NCBI RefSeq assembly: GCF_034180645.1
Contig: NZ_JAXFNY010000007.1
Span: forward strand, 14,824-78,823
Source: Mobiluncus sp034180645
GTDB taxonomy: Bacteria; Actinomycetota; Actinomycetes; Actinomycetales; Actinomycetaceae
Reading direction: 5' to 3'
Length of the DNA: 64,000 nucleotides
The notes beneath the pieces are model-generated. The model was not told the DNA's origin, made no database searches, and was given only the letters and a program-made list of their open reading frames with translations. The position numbers were made by a program, and so were the translations under genes. Of the stretch, positions 41,747 to 50,858 are shown piece by piece (position 1 is the first letter of the stretch; the number at the start of each line of letters is the position of its first letter).

Positions 41747-41752
41747 ATCCTA
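41747..41752 (-). promoter_or_regulatory. -10 element of probable leaderless lepB transcript
   Basis: TAGGAT, 7 nt, then the GTG at 41739. Confidence 0.4.
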
Positions 41753-41852
41753 CCGTTTGACCCACACCGATTGCGTCTCAGTAATAGAATTTGGTCTAAT
41801 CCGGGGTCTATGTCAGCCCTCGGTGGGAACATTCTGCAGGAAGGCGGGCAAG

Positions 41853-42713
41853 ATGTTGTTTTTCAAACCTTTCAAGGCCCCGGTAAAGGGTGCCGTGGTG
41901 TTGATTACCGGGGCTGGGTCCGGGATTGGCCGGCTGATGGCCGTGGAAGCTGCCCGGCGCGGAGCCAGAGCCGTCATCATTTGGGATTTGAATGCCGAGG
42001 CCGGCACGGAAACGGCCGGTATGGCGGAAGCTGCCGCCACGGCGCCGCGTTTCCGTTCCGGGGCGTTCACGGTGGACGTCACCGATGCCGAGGTCGTACA
42101 TGAAGCTGCTCGACAGACCTTGAGCGAGTACGGCAGGGTTGACATCCTCATCAACAATGCCGGTATCGTCACCGGCAAACCTGTGTTGGAAACGACCGAC
42201 CGCGATGTGCAGCGTTCTTTCGAGGTGAACACGATTGCCCACTACCGTACGGTTCGCGAGTTTTTGCCGGGCATGATTGCGCGTGACCGCGGTTCAGTCG
42301 TGACGATCGCTTCGGCTGCTGGGTTGGTCGGGGTGCCGCGCCTGAGTGACTACAACGGTTCCAAGTTCGGGGCGGTCGGTTTTGCCCAATCCCTGCGTGC
42401 GGAACTGCGCCATATGGGTTCACACGTCCATACCTTGCTGTACTGCCCGTATTACATTTCGACCGGGATGTTCGCCGGGGTGAAAACAAAGTTTTCCCTG
42501 GTTTTACCCATCCTTACTCCGGAAAAAGTCGCCGCGCAGGTGTTGGACGCAATCGACAAAGGTACCCAGTTTAAGGTCCACCCCCCAATCGTGCGCCTGG
42601 TACAGGTTTTGCAGGCCTTCCCGGTACCTTTCATGGACGCGATGGTGGAATTCTTCGGCGTCGCCGACACAATGAATGAGTTCACAGGGCGCGCCGGCGA
42701 CGCTACGAAGTAG
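41853..42713 (+). CDS. Short-chain dehydrogenase/reductase (SDR)
   Basis: A 286-residue NAD(P)-dependent oxidoreductase. Cofactor motif VLITGAGSGIGR, structural NNAG, catalytic Ser in VVTIASAAGLVG and Tyr/Lys in YNGSKFG. The C-terminal part resembles membrane-associated retinol dehydrogenase-like SDRs, acting on lipids or steroids in other bacteria, but the substrate is unknown. ATG 41853 has AGGAAGG 8 nt upstream. The last codons lie inside a 36-bp repeat that recurs about 70 bp downstream. Confidence 0.88.
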   Translation: MLFFKPFKAPVKGAVVLITGAGSGIGRLMAVEAARRGARAVIIWDLNAEAGTETAGMAEAAATAPRFRSGAFTVDVTDAEVVHEAARQTLSEYGRVDILINNAGIVTGKPVLETTDRDVQRSFEVNTIAHYRTVREFLPGMIARDRGSVVTIASAAGLVGVPRLSDYNGSKFGAVGFAQSLRAELRHMGSHVHTLLYCPYYISTGMFAGVKTKFSLVLPILTPEKVAAQVLDAIDKGTQFKVHPPIVRLVQVLQAFPVPFMDAMVEFFGVADTMNEFTGRAGDATK

Positions 42714-42730
42714 CGTCAAATCGGCGCGCC
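42695..42730 (+). repeat. 36-bp direct repeat, copy 1 (at SDR stop codon)
   Basis: Identical to 42798-42833. Contains the hairpin GACGCTAC-GAA-GTAGCGTC and ends in CGGCGCGCC. Encodes the final SDR residues and stop. Confidence 0.9.
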
Positions 42731-42750
42731 AACAGCGCGGAGCCGTTAAG

Positions 42751-42772
42751 AAACGGCACCGATGTGCCGTTT
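42751..42772 (+). terminator. Hairpin between the 36-bp repeats
   Basis: AAACGGCAC and GTGCCGTTT (9 bp) around a CGAT loop. Probably terminates the SDR gene; no clear U-tract beyond TTT in the stem. Confidence 0.45.
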
Positions 42773-42797
42773 CAGGCGAAGCACCACATAAATAAAA

Positions 42798-42833
42798 CGG
42801 CGACGCTACGAAGTAGCGTCAAATCGGCGCGCC
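42798..42833 (+). repeat. 36-bp direct repeat, copy 2
   Basis: Exact copy of 42695-42730, in the non-coding gap before the lipoprotein gene. Its inner hairpin may act as a second terminator. Confidence 0.9.
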
Positions 42834-42859
42834 TGCGTACCCCAATCCCGGAACAGCAC

Positions 42860-42897
42860 AAAAAAGGGATTCGCCGCACAGATGTGCAGCGAATCCC
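42860..42897 (-). terminator. Rho-independent terminator of the lipoprotein gene
   Basis: GGGATTCGC/GCGAATCCC (9 bp) plus an inner GCAC/GTGC across one mismatch, followed by six T on the minus strand. Confidence 0.85.
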
Positions 42898-42905
42898 CTG
42901 TTGCC

Positions 42906-43304
42906 TTACTTTCCGGATTCTTTGGATTTACCGCTGGAATCAGCGGCGATCTCTTCCGCACAGGCTTTCACGGCATCGTCGACGGTGCGGCGGTGTCCCG
43001 GCGTCAGGTCGTTCAACCGGCCCTCAACCACCGTAATCACGGTGCCGGAAGGCAAATCTTCATAGACCTTATCGGCCGCGCAGGCAGCCAAAGCCACAGA
43101 CATAACGTCCACCACGGCGGCCTCTTGTTGCTTATCTTTAGCCTCCCCATCGGCACCGCTCTTGGCGGCGGCGAGCTGGTCAGCCAGAGCCGTAGAAAAC
43201 TCATCCTTGCTGGGTTTCGTCCCGTCCTTGGCTTCGTTTCCGCAGGCAGTCAAGCTAAATACCAGGGCTCCCGCCAGGCACAGTCCGGCAATTTTACGAA
43301 TCAT
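42906..43304 (-). CDS. Putative lipoprotein, unknown function
   Basis: A 132-residue secreted protein with a lipoprotein signal peptide: MIRKIAGLCLAGALVFSLTAC, with cysteine 21 as the lipidation site. The mature part is small, helical and charged, with two further Cys (in AACAADKVYED and VKACAEEI) that could pair. No known family recognised. Strong ribosome-binding site (GAGGAGG) and its own terminator; single gene. Confidence 0.75.
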   Translation of the reverse strand: MIRKIAGLCLAGALVFSLTACGNEAKDGTKPSKDEFSTALADQLAAAKSGADGEAKDKQQEAAVVDVMSVALAACAADKVYEDLPSGTVITVVEGRLNDLTPGHRRTVDDAVKACAEEIAADSSGKSKESGK

Positions 43305-43329
43305 AGTGATATCCTCCTCAGTTTCAGGT

Positions 43330-44382
43330 CTACTTTAGGCGGTTAATTTGCAAGTGTGCAAAATCCGAAAGAGCGGCCTTAACTTTTCCTTCGGCAATGT
43401 GATCCAGGTGCCCCAAGGCTCGTTCGACCCACTGCCCGGCGAGTCGCTTTGTTTCCGCCGTCACCGGGTGCGCCGCCAACTGAGCTGTGACCTGGGCTAA
43501 AACCGCGTCATCTTGCAGAGAGTCCGTATCGCCAATCGCTTTCAACAAGGCGCGGTCGGCCTCGGTGCCCCGACCCTCCTGCACGGTCTTTTCCAGTAGC
43601 AGGACGGGCAGGGTTTTCGTGCCGTCGCGCAGGTCGGCTCCGGGAGTTTTTCCGCTTTGAGCCTCGGTGGCCTGCAAATCCAGCACATCATCGGCAATCT
43701 GGAACGCCACGCCCAAATCCTCCCCGAACTGGGTCACGGCCGCGACCGTGGTCGCCTCGCAGCCGGATAGTTCCGCCCCATACAGCGCCGCACAGCCAAT
43801 CAGCGCGCCGGTTTTGTCCCGCAGCACGTCGATATAAAACTCTATGGGGTCGTCATCATCGCCGGGACCGAAAATGTCATGCATTTGCCCCAGGCACAAC
43901 CGCTCGAAAGTTTGGGAATGCTGCGCCACGATGCTAGGTCCGAGTTCGGATACCAGCAGGGAGGCGCGGGCAAAAATCAAATCTCCCGCCATCACTGCCA
44001 GGGTGTTCGTCCATTGCATGTGGGCCGCGCGCACCCCGCGGCGCACGGTCGCTTCGTCCATCAAATCATCGTGGTACAGCGAAGCGAGATGGGTCAGCTC
44101 CACCGCCACCGCGGCTTGCTTAACCTGGGTGGACACCGGCTGATCCGGGGCTCCCAGCTGGGAAATGAGCAGGGTCAGCAGGGGACGCATCCGTTTCCCG
44201 CCCGCGGCTCGCAGGTGGGAAACCAACTCAGAGGTGCTATCCCGCTGCGTCTGGGTTTCCCGCACCAGCATCTGTTCGACGTCGTCTAGGGCTTCCTGGA
44301 GTTTCGTCTCCAGTGAGCCCGGTGTCTCTAAGACAGAATCGGTCGAGACCGGGTATTGCGTAGCGGCCAGTTTTTTTCTCAC
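43330..44382 (-). CDS. Polyprenyl diphosphate synthase (menaquinone side chain)
   Basis: A 350-residue trans-isoprenyl diphosphate synthase. First Asp-rich motif SLYHDDLMDEATVRRG, second motif FQIADDVLDLQA, and GGKRMRPLLTLL are all present. Being next to nuoN and near menF, it probably makes the C35-C45 tail of menaquinone (HepPP/OctPP synthase group). GTG 44382 is chosen: the usual start for the family, no Shine-Dalgarno, and a TAGTCT 7 nt upstream that is built on the nuoN stop codon. A longer frame reaching into nuoN is unlikely. Confidence 0.9.
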   Translation of the reverse strand: MRKKLAATQYPVSTDSVLETPGSLETKLQEALDDVEQMLVRETQTQRDSTSELVSHLRAAGGKRMRPLLTLLISQLGAPDQPVSTQVKQAAVAVELTHLASLYHDDLMDEATVRRGVRAAHMQWTNTLAVMAGDLIFARASLLVSELGPSIVAQHSQTFERLCLGQMHDIFGPGDDDDPIEFYIDVLRDKTGALIGCAALYGAELSGCEATTVAAVTQFGEDLGVAFQIADDVLDLQATEAQSGKTPGADLRDGTKTLPVLLLEKTVQEGRGTEADRALLKAIGDTDSLQDDAVLAQVTAQLAAHPVTAETKRLAGQWVERALGHLDHIAEGKVKAALSDFAHLQINRLK

Positions 44383-44389
44383 AGGTTCA

Positions 44390-44395
44390 AGACTA
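44390..44395 (-). promoter_or_regulatory. -10-like element on the nuoN stop codon
   Basis: TAGTCT, 7 nt, then GTG 44382. TAG is also the nuoN stop. It may give the polyprenyl synthase a leaderless message separate from nuo. Confidence 0.35.
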
Positions 44396-45979
44396 TGCGC
44401 CCAGAGTAAACAACGCCAAAAGCGGCTGGCTGGCAACGCCCAACGCGATGGTAGCCAGCGCGCACAGCACGATGACACACTTGGTCAAGCCATCGCCAGC
44501 CGAGATGGCGGCTGTGTCTGAACCGGGTTCGGTAAAGAACATTCGCATGATGACCCGGAAGTAAAAGAACGCGGTAACGACCGAGGCCAGCAACCCAATC
44601 AGGACCAGGATGCCGTTGGCGGGATCCGCCGCCAAGCCTGCCTCAAACACGACGAACTTTCCGATGAATCCGCCGGTCAGAGGGATACCCGCGAAGCTCA
44701 GCAGGAAGATAGCCATTGCGGCGGCCATGGCCGGATGCTTACGCCCCAGACCGTCCCAAGAGCTCAGCGCCGAAGCCTCCCCGCGCACCGTGCCTTCTGC
44801 GTCCTCGTCACGCACAATCGAGACGACCGCGAAAGCGCCGATGGTCGCGACGCCGTAAGCCAAGACGTAAAAGACTATGGAAGTGAAAGCACTCCCCGTA
44901 GTCCCGAACAGGGCAATCATGATGAAGCCCACGTGGGCAATCGAGGAGTATGCCAACATTCGCTTCACGTCAGTTTGGACGATGCCCAGGAAGGTGCCCA
45001 CCACGATGGTCGCGATGATGACCATCCACATGAGGACCACGAAGTCCCAGCTCAGCTGCGTGTAGAGGAAACTGTACAGGTGCAGCAGAGCGCCGAAAGC
45101 AGCGACTTTCACCCCGGCCGCCATAAAGCCAGAAATCGGGGAGGGCGCACCTTGGTAAACGTCGGGAGCCCAAGCGTGGAACGGCACGGCGGAAACCTTA
45201 AAGAATAGGCCCACCAGCAGCATGGCTCCGCCGGTCAGGAGCATCCAGTCCAAGCCCGAGTTCAAGGACACCGCGTTGGACATCTCAACCATGCTCAAAG
45301 TTCCGGTGTAGCCGTAGAGCATGGTGATACCCATCAGGAAAAATGCCGAAGCGAAAGCGCCGAGGATAAAGTACTTCAGACCGGCTTCTTGGCTCAGCAG
45401 GCGGCGACGCCGACCCATCGCGCTCATGATGTAGAGCGGCAAGCTCATCAACTCCAGCGCCACGAACAGGGTCAACAGGTTCCCCGAGCTGATGAAAGCC
45501 ATCATGCCGCCCAGCGAGTAGAGGAACAAGGCGTACATTTCCGTGCGCTGGTAGCGAATCTTAATCGCGTAGTTTTCCTGGGAAGAACCGGGGGTGTCGG
45601 ACGCCTGGGGAGTAAACGAGCCGTCGTTCGGGGTGGAGCGGTCAATGACGACAATGGCCGCCAACAGCCCTACGACCAGCAAAACCAGCTGGAATCCCAG
45701 CGAGAGCTGATCCTCAAACAGGGTTCCCGCCGCGATTTGCCGCGCCCCCTGCTGACCGACCACGGAGAAACGCCATGCCACCAGGATAATCGCTGTAATG
45801 ATGCTGGCGATAGTGAGGAAGGCGTTGACGCCTTTACGGAAGCCAGGCCAGGGGAAGGCCTCGATTAGGGTCGCTAACACGGCGGCGCCCAGCAGGACTA
45901 GCAGGGGGCTTAGCGCATCCCATTCCACCACGGGGCTAACCTCCAAGGTTTTCACAATCACCGGAAGAATCGCATTCAT
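44393..45979 (-). CDS. nuoN: NADH-quinone oxidoreductase subunit N
   Basis: A 528-residue antiporter-like proton-pumping subunit with 14 or so membrane segments. Core pump motif around GLFFKVSAVPFHAWAPDVYQG (in part), with the conserved Lys in LFFKVSA, and RMLAYSSIAHVGF. Last gene of the nuo operon; its start overlaps the nuoM stop by 4 bp (ATGA). Confidence 0.96.
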   Translation of the reverse strand: MNAILPVIVKTLEVSPVVEWDALSPLLVLLGAAVLATLIEAFPWPGFRKGVNAFLTIASIITAIILVAWRFSVVGQQGARQIAAGTLFEDQLSLGFQLVLLVVGLLAAIVVIDRSTPNDGSFTPQASDTPGSSQENYAIKIRYQRTEMYALFLYSLGGMMAFISSGNLLTLFVALELMSLPLYIMSAMGRRRRLLSQEAGLKYFILGAFASAFFLMGITMLYGYTGTLSMVEMSNAVSLNSGLDWMLLTGGAMLLVGLFFKVSAVPFHAWAPDVYQGAPSPISGFMAAGVKVAAFGALLHLYSFLYTQLSWDFVVLMWMVIIATIVVGTFLGIVQTDVKRMLAYSSIAHVGFIMIALFGTTGSAFTSIVFYVLAYGVATIGAFAVVSIVRDEDAEGTVRGEASALSSWDGLGRKHPAMAAAMAIFLLSFAGIPLTGGFIGKFVVFEAGLAADPANGILVLIGLLASVVTAFFYFRVIMRMFFTEPGSDTAAISAGDGLTKCVIVLCALATIALGVASQPLLALFTLGA

Positions 45980-47562
45980 TGGGCGCCTCCTTCGCTCGTG
46001 GCTAAGACAGCTGAGGCAGACACCAACCCGCTATTAGACACCGCTTGATACATGAGAGCAGCATCAGGCTTGATCAGGTCCAAGGTCGGTCCGGGCAGAA
46101 CACCCAAACCAAACATCGCTAAAACCAAGGGAACCATGATGAGCTTTTCCCGCCAGTTCAAATCGTCAGCCTCGCGAACCTCGCCGTCAATCGGCCCGGT
46201 AAACACATTCAGGTAAGGCACCAGTAGGTAAACCGAAGCCAGCACTACCCCGAGGATAGACACAATCGCCGCCGCGATGTTCATCTTAAACGTGCCGACC
46301 AGAATCAAGTATTCGGGCAGGAAACCGGACAGGCCAGGCAGGGCGATAGCCGCCAGGCCCGACACCAGGAACAGGCCTGCCAAAGTCGGGGTAACCCGCT
46401 GGAAACCGCGGTAGGCCGCGATTTCTTGGGTGCCGCCTCGCGCAGTCAGCCAGCCGCTCAACAGGAACAAACCGGCGATAGACACCCCGTGGGCGACCAT
46501 GTATAGCATGGCGCCCTCAATCGCGGTCTGAGAGCCAATGTACAGCGCCAACACCATGAACCCGAAGTGGCTCACGGAAGTGAAAGACACCAAACGCAGC
46601 AGGTCCTTTTGCGAAATTGCCGCCAGCGCCCCCCACAGAATCGAGATGATTGCCAACACCACGATAACGGGCGCAACTTTGGCGGACGCCTCGGGGAACA
46701 GCTGCCAGCAGAACATAATCATGCCCCAGGTACCGACCTTGTCCAGCACCCCCACCAACAGCACGGAGGTGCCGCCGCGGGCAACCGCCGCGGTGGAGGG
46801 CAGCCAGGTATGTACCGGAACCATCGGAGCCTTGATTGCGAAAGCAATGAGGAAAGTCGTCATCATCCACATACCGGCTGCCCCGGGGTGGAAGTTCCCG
46901 GAGGTCAGGTAATCCATGTGGAAAGCCCGGTCGCCACCGCCGGAATACACGTAGACGCCGATGACGCCAAACAGCATGACCAAACCGCCCGCCAGGGAAT
47001 ACAGCACGAACTTGATAGCGGCGTGGCGGCGCACTTGTGCATCCCCGTTGCCGTAACGGCCCACCAGGAAGTACAGCGGAATCAGCATCCCCTCAAAAGC
47101 GATATAGAACAGCAGCAGGTCACGGGCGGCGAACAGCAGCACCATGAAAGATTCCAAAGCCAGGATGAGGGCGGCGTAGCCAGCTGCCGCGTTCGAGTCG
47201 GTGTCGTCCCGCCAGGAAGCCAGAATGACCAGGGGGGTCAGGGCAGTGGCGAGGATAATCATCACCATGCCCAGCCCATTGACGCCCAGCGCCCAAGACA
47301 GGCCAATCGCGGGCATCCACGAGTAGGATTCGCCCAGTTGGAAAGCTCCCGGCGTCTCCGGAGCAAAGTCATAGCTGGTAAACAGAGCCACCAGCACACC
47401 TGCCAGGACGGCACTAGACACGGCGAGGGAAACTTCCCGGCCAATGGAACGCAGCCAGGGGATGAGCCAGATTGCCAGAGCGAACCCCATCGGGATACAC
47501 ACCAGCAAGGACAACCACGGGAAACCAGCCGTTGTCGGAATAGTTGTTTGAGTCAAAACCAT
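45976..47562 (-). CDS. nuoM: NADH-quinone oxidoreductase subunit M
   Basis: A 528-residue antiporter-like membrane subunit. FEGMLIPLYFLVGRYG holds the conserved Glu; AIKAPMVPVHTWLPSTA the pump Lys and His; LLRLVSFTSVSHFGFM follows. ATG 47562 is preferred because AAAGGA ends 5 nt before it; the first ATG two codons upstream touches that site. It overlaps nuoN by 4 bp. Confidence 0.96.
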   Translation of the reverse strand: MVLTQTTIPTTAGFPWLSLLVCIPMGFALAIWLIPWLRSIGREVSLAVSSAVLAGVLVALFTSYDFAPETPGAFQLGESYSWMPAIGLSWALGVNGLGMVMIILATALTPLVILASWRDDTDSNAAAGYAALILALESFMVLLFAARDLLLFYIAFEGMLIPLYFLVGRYGNGDAQVRRHAAIKFVLYSLAGGLVMLFGVIGVYVYSGGGDRAFHMDYLTSGNFHPGAAGMWMMTTFLIAFAIKAPMVPVHTWLPSTAAVARGGTSVLLVGVLDKVGTWGMIMFCWQLFPEASAKVAPVIVVLAIISILWGALAAISQKDLLRLVSFTSVSHFGFMVLALYIGSQTAIEGAMLYMVAHGVSIAGLFLLSGWLTARGGTQEIAAYRGFQRVTPTLAGLFLVSGLAAIALPGLSGFLPEYLILVGTFKMNIAAAIVSILGVVLASVYLLVPYLNVFTGPIDGEVREADDLNWREKLIMVPLVLAMFGLGVLPGPTLDLIKPDAALMYQAVSNSGLVSASAVLATSEGGAQ

Positions 47563-47580
47563 GTTCATCCTTTGTTTACC

Positions 47581-49572
47581 TCACAGCCTTGTCGCCAATA
47601 CCAGGACAAGAGCCAAAACTGTGCCGAACAGGGTCCAGCCAGCGTAGCGGCGCGGGGAGCCGGAGTGAGCCAGCGCCCCGACCTTACCGAGCCAGAGTGA
47701 GAGCCGACCGGTGCCTTCCACGATGCCGTCGATGACCACCCGGTCTGCCACCGCCACCCCGGAGGACAGTGCCAGCGTGGGGATAATCGCGACCTTTTCG
47801 TTGACAACGTCTTGGTAGAGGTCCTCGCGGGCCGCCATGATAAAGGCGTTGGCTTCGGGCACGGCCTTTTCGACCGGCCGTTTCATGAACAGCACCCACG
47901 CGGTGACCACACCGATGATGACCACCGCCAGGGTTAACCCAATCAGCAGGGCTTCGGGCATGACCGGTTCGCCGGGTTCGACCATCTGGCCGCGGGTGCC
48001 GATATTCACGATGGGGTTCAGCCACGTCACGAACAGGTTACCTACCGAGAGCAGGCCACCGAGCGCAATGGAGAACACGGACAGCACCAGGAGCGGAATG
48101 GTCATCCACGGACCGGCCTCGTGCGGGTGTACCGGGGCGCCTTCCGCTTCGGTGGTCCACCGGGCCTCCCCATGGAAGATGAGGAAGAACAGGCGGGACA
48201 TATAGAACGCGGTGATACCGGCACCAAACAAGGCAACGAGACCAAATACCCAGGGGTACCAGGTTCCGAAGTTCGGGTTGGGCAGGAAAGCCGCCTCGAT
48301 GATTTTGTCCTTGGAAAAGAACCCGGAGAATGGCGGGATTCCCAGGATGGCCAGCCAGCCGATGAAGAACGCGAACCAGGTAATCTTCATGACCTTAGCC
48401 AGGCCGCCGAAGCGGCGGATGTTGACCTGTTCGCCCATCGCGTGCATGACCGCACCGGCAGACAGGAACAGCTGAGCCTTAAAGAACCCGTGGGTAATGA
48501 GGTGGAAGATGGCGAATGCCCAACCGACCGGACCCAAGCCCGCACCCAACATCATGTAACCGATTTGGCTCATGGTAGAGGCCGCCAGGACCTTCTTCAT
48601 GTCGTCCTTCGCGCAACCGACGATCGCCCCGAACACCAGCGTAATCGCGCCGATGATGGCGACTGCCAGGGAAGCCACCGGGGTTTGCGTGTAGATTGCG
48701 CCGGAGCGAACCATCAGGTAGACACCAGCGGTCACCATCGTGGCCGCGTGGATCAGGGCCGACACGGGCGTCGGGCCCGCCATAGCGTCACCCAACCAGG
48801 CTTGCAACGGGAACTGGGCGGATTTACCACAAGCCGCCAGCAGCAAGAACAGGCCAATCGCGGTCGCCCAGCCGGGGCTGAGTTGTGCCCCCAGGACGTT
48901 CGCGAAGTCGACCGAGCCGACGGTGGCAAACATGGCCATCATGCCCAACAGCAACCCCAGGTCGCCGATACGGTTCATGATGAAGGCCTTGTTCGCGGCC
49001 ACCGCATTGTTGTGTACCTGGTTCCAGAATCCAATCAGCAGGTAGGACGCCAAACCGACGCCTTCCCAACCGACGAAGGTCACCAGGTAGGAATTGCCCA
49101 GCACCAGGGTCAGCATGGAGGCCACAAAGAAGTTCAGGTAGGCGAAGAAACGACGCCGGTCGGGGTCAGCCGCCATGTAGCCCACGGAATAGATGTGAAT
49201 GAGGCCGCCGACGAAAGTCACCAACATCACGAAGGAAATCGACAGCGGATCAAGCAGCATCCCAAAGTTCACAGCCACTTCGGAACCCGGCAGCCACTCC
49301 CACACGGTCAGCGACTGCGCGCGTTCCTCGGGGGCGCGACCCAGCATTTCGACCAGGCACATCACACCGATCACGAAGGAAGCCCACGGCGCCAACATGC
49401 CCAGGAAGTGCCCCCAGGAATCCACGCGACGCCCCGCAATCAGCAAGAACATCGAGGACACAAAGGGGATGGCAATCATCAGCCAGGCGTACTGAGCCAT
49501 GCCGGTGGCGGCCCCGAATTCCAGAATCGCGCCGCTAGCCAGCCCGTTGACAAGATTGAAAGTTTGCAGCAT
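47581..49572 (-). CDS. nuoL: NADH-quinone oxidoreductase subunit L
   Basis: A 663-residue membrane subunit, the distal proton pump, with the long C-terminal lateral helix that braces the arm. Visible core: FVGWEGVGLASYLLIGFW with the key Glu, GKSAQFPLQAWLGDAM, PVSALIHAATMVTAGVYL, and MKKVLAASTMSQIGYMMLG. 16 or so membrane segments. AAAGGA precedes the ATG. The gap to nuoK is 15 bp. Confidence 0.97.
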   Translation of the reverse strand: MLQTFNLVNGLASGAILEFGAATGMAQYAWLMIAIPFVSSMFLLIAGRRVDSWGHFLGMLAPWASFVIGVMCLVEMLGRAPEERAQSLTVWEWLPGSEVAVNFGMLLDPLSISFVMLVTFVGGLIHIYSVGYMAADPDRRRFFAYLNFFVASMLTLVLGNSYLVTFVGWEGVGLASYLLIGFWNQVHNNAVAANKAFIMNRIGDLGLLLGMMAMFATVGSVDFANVLGAQLSPGWATAIGLFLLLAACGKSAQFPLQAWLGDAMAGPTPVSALIHAATMVTAGVYLMVRSGAIYTQTPVASLAVAIIGAITLVFGAIVGCAKDDMKKVLAASTMSQIGYMMLGAGLGPVGWAFAIFHLITHGFFKAQLFLSAGAVMHAMGEQVNIRRFGGLAKVMKITWFAFFIGWLAILGIPPFSGFFSKDKIIEAAFLPNPNFGTWYPWVFGLVALFGAGITAFYMSRLFFLIFHGEARWTTEAEGAPVHPHEAGPWMTIPLLVLSVFSIALGGLLSVGNLFVTWLNPIVNIGTRGQMVEPGEPVMPEALLIGLTLAVVIIGVVTAWVLFMKRPVEKAVPEANAFIMAAREDLYQDVVNEKVAIIPTLALSSGVAVADRVVIDGIVEGTGRLSLWLGKVGALAHSGSPRRYAGWTLFGTVLALVLVLATRL

Positions 49573-49587
49573 GTTTTCCTTTCCCCC

Positions 49588-49887
49588 TTAACCGTTCAAC
49601 AGGTTGAAGTCGTCGAGGGAGGTGGTGCGCCGGGAGCGGAACAGCGACACGATCAGGGCCAAGCCGACCACGACTTCCGCCGCCGCCACGGTCATCACAA
49701 AGAACGCCAGGACCTGACCGGTCATGTTGGCGTTGGCTTCTCCCAGAGCCACCAGCGCGATATTGCACGAGTTCAGCATGATTTCCACACCCATCAGGGC
49801 GATGACTGCGGAACGGTGGAGCAGCACGGTCAGGGCGCCCACGGCAAACAGGCCCAGGGCCACGAATACCAGGAACATCACGTTCAT
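49588..49887 (-). CDS. nuoK: NADH-quinone oxidoreductase subunit K
   Basis: A 99-residue, three-helix membrane subunit. Conserved Glu in LMGVEIMLNSCNIALVAL and the second in TVAAAEVVVGLAL, both needed for proton transfer. Its start overlaps the nuoJ stop by 4 bp. Confidence 0.97.
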   Translation of the reverse strand: MNVMFLVFVALGLFAVGALTVLLHRSAVIALMGVEIMLNSCNIALVALGEANANMTGQVLAFFVMTVAAAEVVVGLALIVSLFRSRRTTSLDDFNLLNG

Positions 49888-50858
49888 GCGTTTTCTCCTT
49901 CTTTCGTGGCTGCACCAGGTTCGGTGTGGCCCTCAATAGTGTTGTCCAGCGGTTCTGCCTGCTCTGGCAAGGTTTCAGGGGCGCCGGTTCCGGGCATTCC
50001 CGCCGCGCCGGAACGCGCGACCAGCGCGGAGGCTTTCGCGCCGTGCAAACTGACCTCGCCGCTGACTTCGGCCGCCAACGCGCGAGCCGTCCACGGCGAG
50101 GCTTCCCCAAGCGATCGTTCTTCGCCACGAACCCGCACCACGCGCGGCACCGATTCCGGCACCGGGCGCAGGGTTTCGCCGCTGATAGCCGGCACGTCCA
50201 ACGCGTTGGTTTCGGCGTAAACACCCGGCGGCACGGTCTGGCCCAGGACGTGACCGGTCTCCCGGTACGCTTTCACGCGCTGCTTCACCAGGAAAGACTG
50301 GGTCACGCGCGGCAGCAGCGCCTCGGAGTGGGTCAGGCTCATCGCCCCGACGGCGGCCACAATCAGCAGGGTGGCGACCATTTCCAGCGGAGCATAGTAA
50401 GTGTTGATGACTTCGGAGGCCAATCGGACCGGATTCGGATCCCCGCTGGGCTGCGCCGGAGCCCCGTTCACCGTGGTGTTCGCGGCAGCCACTATCGCCA
50501 TAATCCCGAAAGCGACGACCAGTAGCACCGCCACCGCCACGGTCACGACTTTGGAGTCTCGCGGCGAGTCCACGGCTTGTACCCCCACCAACATGATGAC
50601 GAACAGGAACATCATCATGATGGCGCCGGTGTAAACCACAATCTGAACCGCACCCAGGAACTCGGCACCGACCGAAAAATAGATGCCGGCCACGCACACC
50701 ATCATGGCGACCATGTAGACCGCGGCGTGAACAGCCCGATTCGACAGCGCGACACCCAAAGCCGCAATCAACGCCAGAGCGGAACACACCGCCACGAAGA
50801 TTGTCTGACCGGTGCCCATCTCGGGTAAGGCCGCGGCCGCTTGCAGCAAGTGGCTCAT
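49884..50858 (-). CDS. nuoJ: NADH-quinone oxidoreductase subunit J, long C-terminal tail
   Basis: A 324-residue membrane subunit. The first ~195 residues hold five membrane segments with the pi-bulge helix VQIVVYTGAIMMMFLFVIML. The rest (~130 residues) is hydrophilic and Pro/Glu/Ala-rich, longer than in most NuoJ (about 165-265) and not recognised. Overlaps nuoI and nuoK by 4 bp each. Confidence 0.95.
   Translation of the reverse strand: MSHLLQAAAALPEMGTGQTIFVAVCSALALIAALGVALSNRAVHAAVYMVAMMVCVAGIYFSVGAEFLGAVQIVVYTGAIMMMFLFVIMLVGVQAVDSPRDSKVVTVAVAVLLVVAFGIMAIVAAANTTVNGAPAQPSGDPNPVRLASEVINTYYAPLEMVATLLIVAAVGAMSLTHSEALLPRVTQSFLVKQRVKAYRETGHVLGQTVPPGVYAETNALDVPAISGETLRPVPESVPRVVRVRGEERSLGEASPWTARALAAEVSGEVSLHGAKASALVARSGAAGMPGTGAPETLPEQAEPLDNTIEGHTEPGAATKEGENA

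Noticed and set aside
48121..50220. A 699-codon plus-strand open frame opposite nuoL-nuoJ
   Set aside because: Antisense shadow: very His/Gln/Arg-rich, crosses three real genes, no family similarity.
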